The notes beneath the pieces were generated by a model that saw nothing but the letters and a program-made list of their open reading frames with translations, was not told where the DNA came from and searched no databases. DNA of 64,000 nucleotides. Origin: Nannobrachium achirus (Eukaryota > Chordata > Actinopteri > Myctophiformes > Myctophidae). The DNA lies in contig OY997654.1 of assembly GCA_963921795.1 (NCBI GenBank), positions 4,989,217-5,053,216 on the forward strand, read 5' to 3'. How positions within the stretch are numbered: position 1 is the first letter of the stretch; each line of letters opens with the position of its first letter. The position numbers were made by a program, and so were the translations under genes. Of this stretch, positions 45,756-56,703 are shown piece after piece.

Positions 45756-48233
45756 CTAGAAAAGAAAATTTCTAAGAAATTTTAAGTGTGCCTGCAGCTC
45801 GCTAAGTCTGTGCAACCTTGTGTAGCGGTTGGTGTTACTGTTAGCGTTACATTTTTTAACATTATCATTTTTTGCATAAGCTTTAACATTATGGTTCTTC
45901 ATATGACACCACCCACATGTCTGTACGACAAACGGTTCACGAGATAAACGGTCACTTCCTGTTTGGAGAGGGGCACTTCCTGTTTGGCGAAAGAGGCCAC
46001 AATTAAGGTTAAGGACTCTTAATCAAGTCATATGGCTCCACCCATGCGTCTGTACGACAAACGGTTCACGAGATAAAGGGTCACTTCCTGTTTGGTGAGG
46101 GGCACTTCCTGTTTGGCGAAATAGGCCCCAATAATGTTAAGGACTCTTAATCTTGTCATTTGATGCATCCCGCGCGTCTGTACGACAAACGGTTCACGAG
46201 ATCAAGGGTCACTTCCTGTTTGGTGAGAAGCACTTCCTGTTTGACGAAATAGGCGCCAATTAAGGTTAAGGACTCTTAATCAAGTCATTAAATGCCATCC
46301 ACGCGTCTGTACGACAAACGGTTCACAAGGTAAAGGGTCACTTCCTGTTTAGTCTCGTGTAGCCAGACAACTATTCCACAATCTCTGAATGCTATATAGA
46401 GTCTGGAACAGCAGCTCCCGAACGGCGAGTATCGAAAACGGGCATGAACGTTCAAAAAAATATATTTTAAAATGTCATTTCTGCTAAGCAGCAAGCTAAA
46501 CATGCTTATATGATTTTTATTTATATAATGATAAATATGTGTGATGTGAGACTGAAACGGAAGTGACGTGGGGGCTTCACTTCCGCTTCATCTCCGTACT
46601 CGCCGTTTCTTCCCCGGTGCGCCAGACTGTATGCTGGGAGCATTTGACCAAATCGCGGAGGCAACAGTCTGGCCACGCGAGACTACTTCCTGTTTGGTGA
46701 GGGGCACTTCCTGTTTGGCGAAATAGGCCCCAATTAAGGTCAAGGACTCTTAATCAAGTCATATGAAACCATCCACGCATCTGTACGAGAAACGGTTCAT
46801 GAGATGTAGAGGCACTTCCTGTTTGGCGAAGGGCACTTCCTGTTACAGAGGGGGCGGGGCTTAATCAATTACAGCTCATCCCTATTGGCCGGAAAAAGAC
46901 CAAAGTTGTGTGTGCATTTTAAAGTTTAAATCACGTTGCTAGGCAAAAGTATGGCAGAGTTATGTGGCGCCAAAGTTTCTGGGTTTTTTTCGGAGTCCCC
47001 CATTCTAAGTCAATGGGGTTTTTGGGCGCCCAAAAACCCCATTGACTTAGAATGGAGGAAATTTCGGCACGTAATAACTGCCGCAAGATTTACGCCACCC
47101 CCGCAATATATACATCAAAATGTGCGGCTCGGCCGGGAATGGTGTGCTATTACTTTTCTTTCCGATCTGCGTTACCATGGCAACGTAATTCGTAAAAAAC
47201 TACGCTCAAAAACCCCCATTGACTTTGAATGGGGGACTCCGAAAAAAACCCAGACACTTTGGCGCCGCATAACTGCCATACTTTTGCCTAGCAACGTGAT
47301 TTCGTTTTTCCGGCCAATAGGGATGAGCTGTAATTGATTAAGCCCCGCCCCCTCTGTAACAGGAAGTGCCCTTCGCCAAACAGGAAGTGCCTCTACATCT
47401 CATGAACCGTTTGTCGTACAGATGCGTGGATGGTTTCATATGACTTGATTAAGAGTCCTTGACCTTAATTGGGGCCTATTTCGCCAAACAGGAAGTGCCC
47501 CTCACCAAACAGGAAGTGACCCTTTACCACGTGAACCGTTTGTCGTACAGACACGTGGATGGCATCAAATGACTTGATTAAGAGTCCTTAACCTTAATTT
47601 GGTCCCTATTTCGCCAAACAGGAAGTGCCCCTCACCCAAACAGGAAGTGACCCTTGATCTCGTGAACCGTTTGTCGTACAGACGCGCGGGTTGCGTCAAA
47701 TGACAAGATTAAGACTCCTTAACCTTAATTGGGGCCTATTTCACCAAATAGGAAGTGCCCCTCACCAAACAGGAAGTGACCCTTTTTCTCGTGAACCGTT
47801 TGTCGTACAGACGCGTGGATGGCATCAAATGACTTGATTAAGAGTCCTTAACCTTAATTGGGGCCTATTTCGCCAAACAGGAAGTGCCCCTTACCAAACA
47901 GGAAGTGACCCTTGATCTCGTGAACCGTTTGTCGTACAGACGCGCGGGTTGCGTCAAATGACAAGATTAAGAGTCCTTAACCTTAATTGGGGCCTATTTC
48001 GCCAAACAGGAAGTGCCCCTCACCAAACAGGAAGTGACCCTTGATCTCGTGAACCGTTTGTCGTACAGACATGTGGTGGTGTCATATTAAGAACCATAAT
48101 TTTAAAGCTTATGCAAAAAAGTGCTAATGATAAAAAATGTAACGCTACTGCTAACACCAACCGCTACACAAGGTTGCACAGACTTAGCGAGCTGCAGGCA
48201 CACTTAAAATTTCTTAGAAATTTTCTTTTCTAG
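45756..48233. mobile_element. Inverted Helitron-like dimer: 2.5-kb palindrome with 3' ends at both outer edges
   Basis: The left edge is a minus-strand beta 3' end (CTAG 45756-45759); the right edge is a plus-strand beta 3' end (CTAG 48230-48233). Order from either edge inward: AACACCAACCGCTACACAAG region, satellite monomers, GGCCAATAGGGATGAGCTG, CACGTTGCTAGG, then CCATTGACTTAGAATGG meeting at TTTGGGCGCCCAAA (about 47027). The left arm carries a 336-bp insertion (46350-46685). Confidence 0.8.
46350..46685. mobile_element. Element with 9-bp target duplication (TAGTCTCG ends), copy 2
   Basis: CTTCCTGTT occurs at 46341-46349 and 46686-46694, both within what was one satellite monomer. The ends TAGTCTCGTGTAGCCAGAC and (reversed) TAGTCTCGCGTGGCCAGAC match 38497-38939 in the opposite orientation. 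The interior shares GAACGGCGAGTATCG and GCATTTGACCAAATCGCGGA with copy 1. Confidence 0.9.
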
Positions 48234-50408
48234 TTATTAAGTGTGCCTGCCATGCAACGCAATGGCAAAACACTTATTGTAATCCGCCATACTTAATTAA
48301 GTAAGTAATTATTTCGCCACAAATTTCTGCACGTAATAACTGCCTCACAATTTACACCACCCACGCAATATATACATCAAAACGTGCGGCTCGGCCGGGA
48401 ATAGGTTAGTAATTATTTCGCCACAAATTTCTGCACGTAATAACTGCCGCACAATTTACACCACCCACGCAATATATACATCAAAACGTGCGGCTCGGCC
48501 GGGAATAGGTTGCTATTACTTTTCTTTCCGATCCGCGTTACCATTGCGACGTAATTAGCAAAAAACGACGCCCAAAAACCCCATTCACTTAGAATGGGGA
48601 AAGTTTCGGCACGTAATAACTGCCGCACGATTTACGCCACCCCCGCAATATATACATCAAAATGTGCGGCTCGGCCGGGAATGGTGTGCTATTACTTTTC
48701 GTTTTGATCCGCGTTACCATGGCAACGTAATTCATAAAAAACTATGCGCAAAAACCCCCATTGACTTTGTATGGGGGACTCCGAAAAAAACCCCAGAAAC
48801 GTTGGCGTCACATAATCTGCCATACTTTTGCCTAGCAACGTGATTTAAACTTTAAAATGCACACACAACTTTGGTCTTTTTCCGGCCAATAGGGATGAGC
48901 TGTAATTGATTAAGCCCCGCCCCCTCTGTAACAGGAAGTGCCCTTCGCCAAACAGGAAGTGCCTCTACATCTCATGAACCGTTTGTCGTACAGATGCGTG
49001 AATGGTTTCATATGACTTGATTAAGAGTCCTTGACCTTAATTGGGGCCTATTTTGCCAAACAGGAAGTGCCCCTCACCAAACAAGAAGTGACCCTTTACC
49101 TCGTGAACCGTTTGTCGTACAGACGCGTGGATGGCATCAAATGACTTGATTAAGGGTCCTTAACCTTAATTGGGGCCTATTTCGCCAAACAGGAAGTGCC
49201 CCTCACCAAACAGGAAGTGACCCTTGATCTCGTGAACCGTTTGTTGTACAGACGCGCGGGTTGCGTCAAATGACAAGATTAAGAGTCCTTAACCTTAATT
49301 GGGGCCTATTTCACCAAACAGGAAGTGCCCCTCACCAAACAGGAAGTGACCCTTGATCTCGTGAACCGTTTGTCGTACAGACGCGCGGGTTGTGTCAAAT
49401 GACAAGATTAACTCTTATTCTGCCAGATGTTGTTATTTATTATTGGGTTTTGTGCCAGCAAAAGCACCTTACCTTTGCGATGATATAGACAAAGGTGTAT
49501 TCTTTTTTTTTTGAAATTTTCTCTTAAAGAGTGTGCCGTGGCTCTACCAGCAGTAGGGGGCAGCCTCATGCAAGAATTAATGTGAAAATGGTCTCAGATC
49601 GACTCTTGCTTGTCAAGGCTGTTCAAGGCTGATGAGTCGCTACAGAGCAATAGATCCAGAGAAAAACACATGGAAGAGTGTTGTGACTCCATTGATGTTA
49701 ACGTCCAGTTGGATTTTAAGAGTACTTTTATGGGAGCTGTTTCAACGGTAGACACCCGCGCGACACCTCAACAGGTTACAGACATCAAACCAAGGTACAA
49801 AAGAACGAGCCAAAGAACGTACAATTGGCATTATCGGGCCGTCAAAAATGGGGCGAACGGGAACGTTCAAAGCGTGGATAGAGTTAAGAGTCATTAACCT
49901 TAATTGGGGCCTATTTCGCCAAACAGGAAGTGCCCCTCACCAAACAGGAAGTGACCCTATATCTCGTGAATTGTTTGTCGTACAGACGCGTGGGTGGCAT
50001 CAAATGACTTGATTAAGAGTCCTTAACCTTAATTGGGGCCTATTTCGCCAAGCAGGAAGTGCCCCTCACCAAACAGGAAGTGACCCTTTATCTCGTGAAC
50101 CGTTTGTCGTACAGACGCGTGGGTGGAGCCACATGACTTGATTAAGAGTCCTTAACCTTAATTGTGGCCTATTTCGCCAAACAGGAACTGCCCCTCTCCA
50201 AACAGGAAGTGACCGTTTATCTCGTGAACCGTTTGTCGTACAGACATGTGGGTGGTGTCATATGAAGAACCATAATGTTAAAGCTTATGCAAAAAATGCT
50301 AATGTTAAAAGATTTAACGCTAATGCTAACACCAACCGCTACACAAGGTTGCACAGACTTAGTGAGCTGCAGGCACACTTACAATTTCGTAGAAATTTTC
50401 TTTTCTAG
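48234..50408 (+). mobile_element. Helitron-like element beta, plus strand, full ends
   Basis: It begins directly after the previous 3' end with TTAAGTGTGCCTGCCATGCA and ends with GCAGGCACACTT, a slightly decayed hairpin and CTAG (50405-50408). A 106-bp segment near the 5' end is duplicated (about 48301-48512). The satellite monomers follow, and a TTAA element sits inside them (49412-49883). Confidence 0.75.
49412..49883 (+). mobile_element. TTAA (piggyBac-like) element with a conserved open frame
   Basis: TTAA lies at 49408-49411 and 49884-49887; with one TTAA removed, the satellite monomer reads through (GACAAGATTAAGAGTC). A plus-strand frame of 95 codons (49610-49897) shares TRATP, TDIK, RYKRTSQRTYNWH and VKNGANGNVQS with the minus strand of 2338-2535. 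I do not recognise it as a transposase. Confidence 0.75.
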
Positions 50409-50412
50409 TTAT

Positions 50413-50481
50413 TATCATTAATCAAGTATGGCGGATTACAATAAGTGTTTTGCCATTGCATTGCATGGCAGGCACACTTAA
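50413..50481 (-). mobile_element. Beta 5'-end fragment, minus strand
   Basis: TAATCAAGTATGGCGGATTA...TTTTGCCATTGCATTGCATGGCAGGCACACTTA is the beta 5' end in reverse. It may be the missing 5' part of the truncated minus element that starts at 44299. Confidence 0.6.
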
Positions 50482-50720
50482 CTAGAAAAAGTGCTCCTCG
50501 GAGCACAGGTCTCCGCCAGGTCAGGTAGGATATTCATACAATTTAATTTTTCATATTTTGGAAACAATTGCCGATTCCAAACTGCAACAAGCTTACACAA
50601 TATTGTGTGTTAGTTATAACTATTCAATGTATTTCAGGGGTAAGGGACTTTATTTTTATTTTTATACCCGGAACGCACGCCACCGCGCGGCCGGAAGAGG
50701 TGTCCCTTATTTCAGTTTCT
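50482..50720 (-). mobile_element. Helitron-like 3' end (family gamma), minus strand
   Basis: On the minus strand the hairpin GTGCTCC-GA-GGAGCAC (50491-50506) is followed by TTTTTCTAG (ends 50482) and T. The body to the right is short and GC-rich near 50670-50710; its 5' end is uncertain. Confidence 0.5.
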
Positions 50721-51180
50721 GAAAGGTGGCAACCCTAGCAGGCACACAGTTGCCTGGAGGAAAATGAGTATTTCCAAGTTAGATAGTTAGAGACACAGCC
50801 CAAATAATTCCAGAGCAGAAGGCAGATGGATGGCGTTGGTTATCCTCTCGACTCGAGTAGGTAAATAACATTGTTAACTAGCCCTGAATATGTCGGTCGC
50901 TGACGACCTGGTGTTGAGCATTTGCTATGTACGTCTACGCAAACGTTCAGATTTGATTTCAAAGATAAATTGCTCACTGAAGTCTCACAGATGTCACAAT
51001 ATGGCAGGGGTTTTCAAAATGGGTGACGGGGCACCCTGGGGTGCCGTGACAGCAGTCCAGGGGTGCCGCGAGATCATTTGATAATATTTGGAATTCATTT
51101 GGACACTTTTTGGACACAAGGATACAAAAAAAATATTTTTTAGTACAAAAAAATATATTATTTAGTATAATTTTAAACTT
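50721..51180. other. Intergenic DNA with a hAT-like end
   Basis: CAGGGGTTTTCAAAATGGG at about 51005, followed by GGGGTGCCG repeats, resembles the terminus of a non-autonomous hAT element; a partner end is not clear. No gene is seen. Confidence 0.35.
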
Positions 51181-51727
51181 GAAGTACAAAGTTATTTTCA
51201 GTCAGTTCTAACCAAAATGGTTATTATCTCAACGTTTTCCTCGCAACATTATCACTAAAATATCGTCACTATCAGGCAGAAACCTCGTATCTCCAAGTTT
51301 CAAATGTGTACGTCTTTTGCCCTGTTTCATCATACAAGAACGTCGCACAAAACTATTGAAAACAGTTTTCACTAGTTTAGTACATTTTATAGATGATAAA
51401 TACAAAGCCACCTTCAGGCAGCTGCTACTCATGACTTGTAAATAAACTAAGCCCCCGTGCTACCCCCCACCCTTTTTTATTGTTTTGCCTTTGTAATTGA
51501 TGTTACACTTTTTCTGATTTTGAAATTGATGTTATCCTAGATTAAGTACTATGTTCTCTCCGTCTGTCTTTCAATGTGAGATAATTAAAGCGTGGTTCCT
51601 GTGGAAATAAACCTTAGTGCTTTCTAGGATCTCCTTTTAGTTGACCTTGTACCAGTGATTTGTGCTGTCATGAAACTGTACTTTTTTCTATTGCAAACTG
51701 CTAATAAACTCTTCAATCAATCAATCA
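51181..51727 (+). mobile_element. LINE 3' end with (TCAA)n tail
   Basis: A short shifted coding remnant (about 51185-51435, GCCACCTTCAGGCAGCTGCT) is followed by the 3' UTR shared with 27090-27320 and 35628-36001: TTGACCTTGTACCAGTGATT, CTAATAAACTCTTCAATCAA. It ends in CAATCAATCAATCAA. Confidence 0.75.
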
Positions 51728-51739
51728 AAACCGTGTTTG

Positions 51740-51990
51740 CTAGCCACTTACTTTACTTGTATTTCTAGTTTTCAGTACTTTACTTCTAGACTACTACTAC
51801 ATTCTCACAATGTGTTGCATCGCAATGCATTGTGAGCTGATATTTTCAACATTTTGTATTTTGGTACGTATATTTTGATGCCAATACCTTTGTACTTTTA
51901 TTCAAGTACATTTTAATTCAGAACTTTTACTTTGTAACAGAATATATTGCTTTTCACTCAAGTAAGACATGTTCGTACTTTTTAGACCTC
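51740..51990. repeat. AAGTACTTTTAC-type interspersed repeat with hairpin
   Basis: ACTTTACTTGTATTTCTAG and CTTTTATTCAAGTACATTTT match the family at 9733-9912. A recurrent-hairpin copy lies within it at 51804-51852 (CTCACAATGTGTTGCATCG...GCATTGTGAGCTG, then ATATTTTCAAC). Confidence 0.6.
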
Positions 51991-52125
51991 AGTAAAACCT
52001 CAGTAATTCCATATTTTTTTTCACATTCCCTGTGTATTCAACTGGTAAACATTTAGCTGAATAGTTGATTATGTTTAGAACACGTATATGCATAGTTTGT
52101 ACCTACTAGACATAATAAAGCTGAA

Positions 52126-52132
<7 letters not shown>

Positions 52133-52183
<51 letters not shown>
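52133..52183. repeat. (TA)n microsatellite
   Basis: About 50 bases of TA. Confidence 0.97.
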
Positions 52184-52185
<2 letters not shown>

Positions 52186-53279
52186 AGCATCTATATCGGA
52201 GCACTTGGAGGCAATCCTAAACCAGAATGTTTAGCTACATATTCCCACAAACACCTCTCACAAACATAGCCACCACGTCGAACAAACGTGAAAATTTTAA
52301 AATGTCCACATTTTAAACATGCCACTCTTTGAACCGCATTTATTTCTATTTAACAAAATTTGCCTCACGCAGAGCAGCCACTCCTGACGGAATGAGCCAA
52401 CGTTGACCGGCGACGCGATCTGCGTCACAAAAGGGCGTAAACACAACGCACTCCAACTCAGTAACTGCCTGCAAGCTGCAGCTGCAAGCAACAGAGATGG
52501 GGGGAGGATGGGGGGGTGGAGAGTAGAGAGAGTAGAGAGACAGAGCGGAGCTGTTCTGCTTCACACCAAACACTACACAGGGACACACACTGCCATTGGA
52601 ATATGATAGGAATAGCGTGTTTTAAACCTTCTACTTTACCCTTTCTGCAATGACAACCTTAAAAATGCAGCTTACAGCAGAAAAATTACTTATTTAAGCC
52701 ACGCGTGTGTGTCAGTTCTCCATGTTCTCAACAAAACATTGCTTCCCTCCATAAAGAGTAGATTATGCATGCGATGTTTGACCAGACACGCGTGTGTGTT
52801 TGTGTAGTCCGTTAACAAGCATGGTATGTTGGTAGCGATACTTTTGTACTTTTACTTGATACCTAACGTTGGGAAGTGTTACCGAATAGAGAGAGAGAAA
52901 GAGAGCACGAGAGAGAGAATCGTATTTCAGAGAGAGAGAGTTCAACTTCTGACGTAATTCTGGAGGGCAGATCTGCAAGCTCACAAGCAAGAGAGTGAAA
53001 GTTTTTTTTCTCTCTCTTTTTTTTTCAAGCCGCTGCCTGCTGTGAGTGCCGTGCTGTCAACATAAAACGAGCTGTATATCCTCTGTGTTGCTAAAGCTCC
53101 CCTATAAATCACATGTTTGTGCAAGAAAGAAAAGATTGTAAATCTGTTGATCCAAATGAAGACTGAGACTCAGAGACTGTACAGCAGGAGCTCTGCAATG
53201 AAGCGCAAAGTAGGCTACGCTGTAAAACAATAGGGTGAAGTCAGGTAAATTGGGACACTTTTTGGAAGCGCAAAGTATA
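52184..53279. other. Intergenic DNA, GA tracts, no exon recognised
   Basis: (GA)n-like tracts lie at about 52530-52545 and 52884-52945. A half copy of the recurrent hairpin (GCAGATCTGCAAGCTCACAA) is at 52968-52988. The open frames carry no recognisable domain. Confidence 0.4.
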
Positions 53280-53415
53280 GGGTGAAGCAGGGCCGTGCAG
53301 CCCATAGAGGCAAAATAGGCAGCCGCCTGGGGCCCCCTCACAGCCTGGGGGCCTCATGAGATTATTATTATTATTTTATTTTTTAACCAACATGGCCATC
53401 AGGGGGCCCCAGTTG
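53280..53415. mobile_element. hAT-like fragment (CAGGGCCGTGCAGCCC, GGGGCCCCC ends)
   Basis: AGGGCCGTGCAGCCC...GGCAGCCGCCTGGGGCCCCC at the left and CAGGGGGCCCCAG near 53400 resemble ends of a common vertebrate non-autonomous hAT type. Confidence 0.4.
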
Positions 53416-54271
53416 AGCTCTCAACTGTGAGACAGAGAACAGTTGAAGTGAGGGTGAGGGTTAACATTAGCTCATTAGAATCTGAAAAGAAGTCAGGTAA
53501 TTTGGTCCGCTTTTTGGTAATTGGCCTAGGAAACTAAGAAAAAGCAATGTGTGATACTGAATTTGTTTTTATGATTAATAAGGACTGTTGTCAACATGTT
53601 TAAGTTAAATGTATGTAATAAAATGAATTTGTTTTGATCCTACAGCTTTTGAAACAGCTGTCACACATTTTCTTGATTAGCAGTTTTCAGGTAATTTGGG
53701 CTACCATATCAGCTGAAATGACGGGCACTGTTACGATGTTAATATTATGGGCTCATTGGGCTGTATGCAGACAAATACATTTACTGCACCCATCATTTAG
53801 CTTGTCAGAGTGGTCGTTGGAGCGCCTCAGTGCTGCTGCAGAACTCACGTGCAACTTCTTCCAGAGAGATTGATTGATTGATTGATTGATTGCATAGGAA
53901 ATAAATGAGTCAACTGTAACTCCATCAGGTGCTTTTGTTTTACATGCTGCTAGGAATACACCATGGAACAGTGGTTCTGTTCATATCAGGAACCCTCAAA
54001 TGTTTTCTAACACATTTTTGGACACTGTTCCTACACATTTTGCCCAGTAGCTAGATAGATACATACATAGATAGACAGACACATAGATACATAGATATAG
54101 AACTCTGGCGGTGTGCTTCACTTCAAAATCTACATTAGTGGCATTTACCTGTCGCTCTTGCGCATTAACATCATACCTTATTTTAACACACCAAGCCAAC
54201 ACAGAGCAAGCTTTCCTGTACCTGAGGGGTTTGAATAGTAATAAAGTAAATGTCATGTTTTCAAAATGCAT
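53416..54271. other. No gene; simple repeats
   Basis: (GATT)n at 53868-53892 and an ATAGATAC/GACA-type repeat at 54048-54105. GGTAATTTGG-type motifs recur at about 53237, 53494 and 53692. Confidence 0.45.
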
Positions 54272-55062
54272 AACTTAGAGGGGAGATTCATAATAATTAC
54301 GGTCAGCCTCATGGTGGTGCTATAACAGCCCACTTCACATTTTGCCCTATAACTCTTTAACCATAGGTCGGAAAATCAAAATGTATTTTCCCCAGGATTC
54401 CTTGGGTCATGACACATGTCCCCACATAGGCCACACCCATTTGCATCAGGACAGATTTTCCGCCATTTTAAATTTTCTTCAAAACACACTTTTTGCTCCT
54501 TTTCGACATATTTCCTCCAAATCTCACCAAAATCGGTACACATGTTCTCTGGACCCATGCAATAAACATATTCAAGCGACAATTTTCATAGTCCATATTG
54601 TTCACCTGTAATATGCTTCCAAAGTTAGTGGGAGGGGCCTATTTATCAGAAAAGGCCAAAAATCACAAACAAAACATCCAGTCAAGACTAAATTCGAATC
54701 ACATGTCAAGGGTTGTATGCTCAACGAATTCCCAGAAGCAGGGCGTGCCACAAATGCACAAAATGCAACCGTTTCATGCCAAAACATGATTTTTGGGGGA
54801 GCAATCCTCCCAAAATGAAAGTTTGCTTATTTTGCTGACGCAAACATATTTCTCACATAAGCATATACTATACACTGTATATGCTTATGTTTCTCCATTA
54901 GCATATATGCTTATGTTTCTCTGGCAGTGTGAAAGGACTGACAGATACAGATCTCCATATATGCCCATATCAGTTGGAACACTGCTGCAATTTAGCTGTG
55001 AGCGCCCGCAAAGCGGGCGCGATCTCTAGACGTGAGCGGCCCGAAGGGCCGCGAACTTCTAG
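54272..55062 (+). mobile_element. Old Helitron-like element (family zeta) with doubled 3' end
   Basis: The core (about 54280-54800) is a diverged version of the alpha core (GGCCACACCCATTTGCATCA, CACTTTTTGCTCC, GTTAGTGGGAGGGG). It ends in two hairpins, each followed by CTAG: GCGCCCGC-AAA-GCGGGCGC then GATCTCTAG (to 55030), and GCGGCCC-GAA-GGGCCGC then GAACTTCTAG (to 55062) and T. Confidence 0.6.
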
Positions 55063-55109
55063 TATATATACATTTTGGTGCTGGATGGTGCATGATGGAA
55101 TTCCAATGC

Positions 55110-55436
55110 AGGGCGCAACAGCTATCTTGCGGAGCATAAACTGCTGTTTGAATTCCAGTCTGGCTTCAGAACATCCCCCTCCACTGACACTTGTCTACTG
55201 TATCTGACCGACTACATCAATCATGAAGTTGACTCTGGAAAATACTGCTGCATGGTCATGCTGGACCTCCAAAAGGCGTTCAACACAGTAAAACATTAAA
55301 TTCTACTGAATAAACTAAGGATTGGTTTTGATAGCACATCAGTAGACTGGATGAAATCCTACCTGGAGGGAAGAGAACAAATGGTTGACATCAACAGAAC
55401 CATGTCCTCGTCCCTCCTGGTGAACAGCGGGCAATT
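55110..55436 (+). pseudogene. LINE reverse-transcriptase fragment
   Basis: The plus strand translates to QSGFRTSPSTDTCLLYLTDY and then VMLDLQKAFNTVKH, followed by a stop and KLRIGFDSTSVDWMKSYL. The LDLQKAFNTV stretch is motif A of LINE reverse transcriptase (consensus DLxKAFDTV) with Asn in place of one Asp. The stop codon and truncation make it inactive. It is cut at its 3' side by the element starting near 55437. Confidence 0.85.
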
Positions 55437-55692
55437 ATTCCTACCATAGGAGACGGTGTCGCATAAATTAGAAGGCGCGGCTTGTGATTGGCTGGAGCGG
55501 AGGTCTGGAGCGCTCAGCTGTTGTCACTTTGACCGTGTGGGTGTGAATGTTAACCTTTATGCCTAAACCTAACCCAAACCCTAACCTCAGTAAAACTATG
55601 CCTAAACCTAACCCAAACCCTAACTTCAGTAAAATATGCCTAAACCTAACCTCAGTAAAACTATGCCTAAACCTAACCCTAACCCCTAACCC

Positions 55693-56563
55693 TAGGGTGA
55701 CCATACGTCCTCTTTTGCCCGGACATGTCCTCTTTTAGGGGGCTGTCCGGCCTGTCCGGGGGGGTTTTATAAATTCCTTCAAATGTCCGGGGTTTCGCGC
55801 ATATCACAGTTAAAGCACGAGCATTTACAATGCACGTTCAATGGTTCGTTTGGAAACACACTGTGAGAGGCGAGTTTCCACCCCTAACCCCGGAACGTGT
55901 ATTATTCATACTACTCTCTGCCTGCGCTGCGATCCCTCCCTTGCGTGTATCAAAACAGCGGCGCAGTTCGGCCAGTGGAGACGCCCCTCTCGTTCCCCAC
56001 TGGCCGAACTGCGCCGCTGTTTTGATACACGCCCCTCCCTCAGCCTGTCTCGCTTTCAGATCAGAGGCAGAGCAGCGCGAGCTCGGCAGTCGGCAGCATC
56101 GCTCTGCTAACGCAATTAATGCTGTTTCACTGATGAAATGCACACAAAGTGCCAGTGACCAACAATGAGAAGCAGAGCGTTCTGCCAGCAAAGCTGGTAC
56201 TCTTCTGTGTCTATTTAGGCATTTACAAATAAAAAATATTCTGCTTCAAGCCCATATCAACACTGCAAAGTAGTCTACAAGACAGTCTGTGCGAGGTGAG
56301 AGCTCTTCCGCTAACTAAATTGACAGAATCTTTTGTACAACCTTGTAAAGCAGAACGGCGGTTTGGGTTACCTCTCGTTACAAAGCTGAACGTTCATACA
56401 GGAGTCAAAAGGCATACTTTATCAGTGGATCTCATTCTCTAGCCTATAGATTTGTAAAGGGTCCAATTGGAACCCCCTCAAAAATGAATACATAACTAAT
56501 AACATAATTGAGCTGTAAACTAGTACTATAAATTATTTTGGGAAAAAAAGAAAAGAAAAAAAG

Positions 56564-56658
<95 letters not shown>

Positions 56659-56703
56659 CGTGTGTGTGTCCTCTTTTTGGATTTTCAGAATATGGTCACC
56701 CTA
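55693..56703. mobile_element. Non-autonomous hAT (TAGGGTGACCATA ends) with 8-bp target duplication
   Basis: CCTAACCC occurs at 55685-55692 and 56704-56711. The ends TAGGGTGACCATA and TATGGTCACCCTA are exact inverses. Because the target is a CCTAACCC-type array, the duplication could be partly coincidental, but the spacing fits exactly. The interior contains a perfect 35-bp inverted repeat (55944-55978 and 55997-56031) and a (GT)n tract. Confidence 0.85.
56568..56672. repeat. (GT)n microsatellite
   Basis: About 100 bases of GT with a few GC interruptions, near the right end of the hAT at 55693-56703. Confidence 0.97.

Noticed and set aside
45090..50260. CRISPR-like or gene-cluster reading of the regular satellite
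   Set aside because: Repeats cover the entire monomer, they occur in both orientations around a palindrome, and the outer edges are Helitron-like ends.
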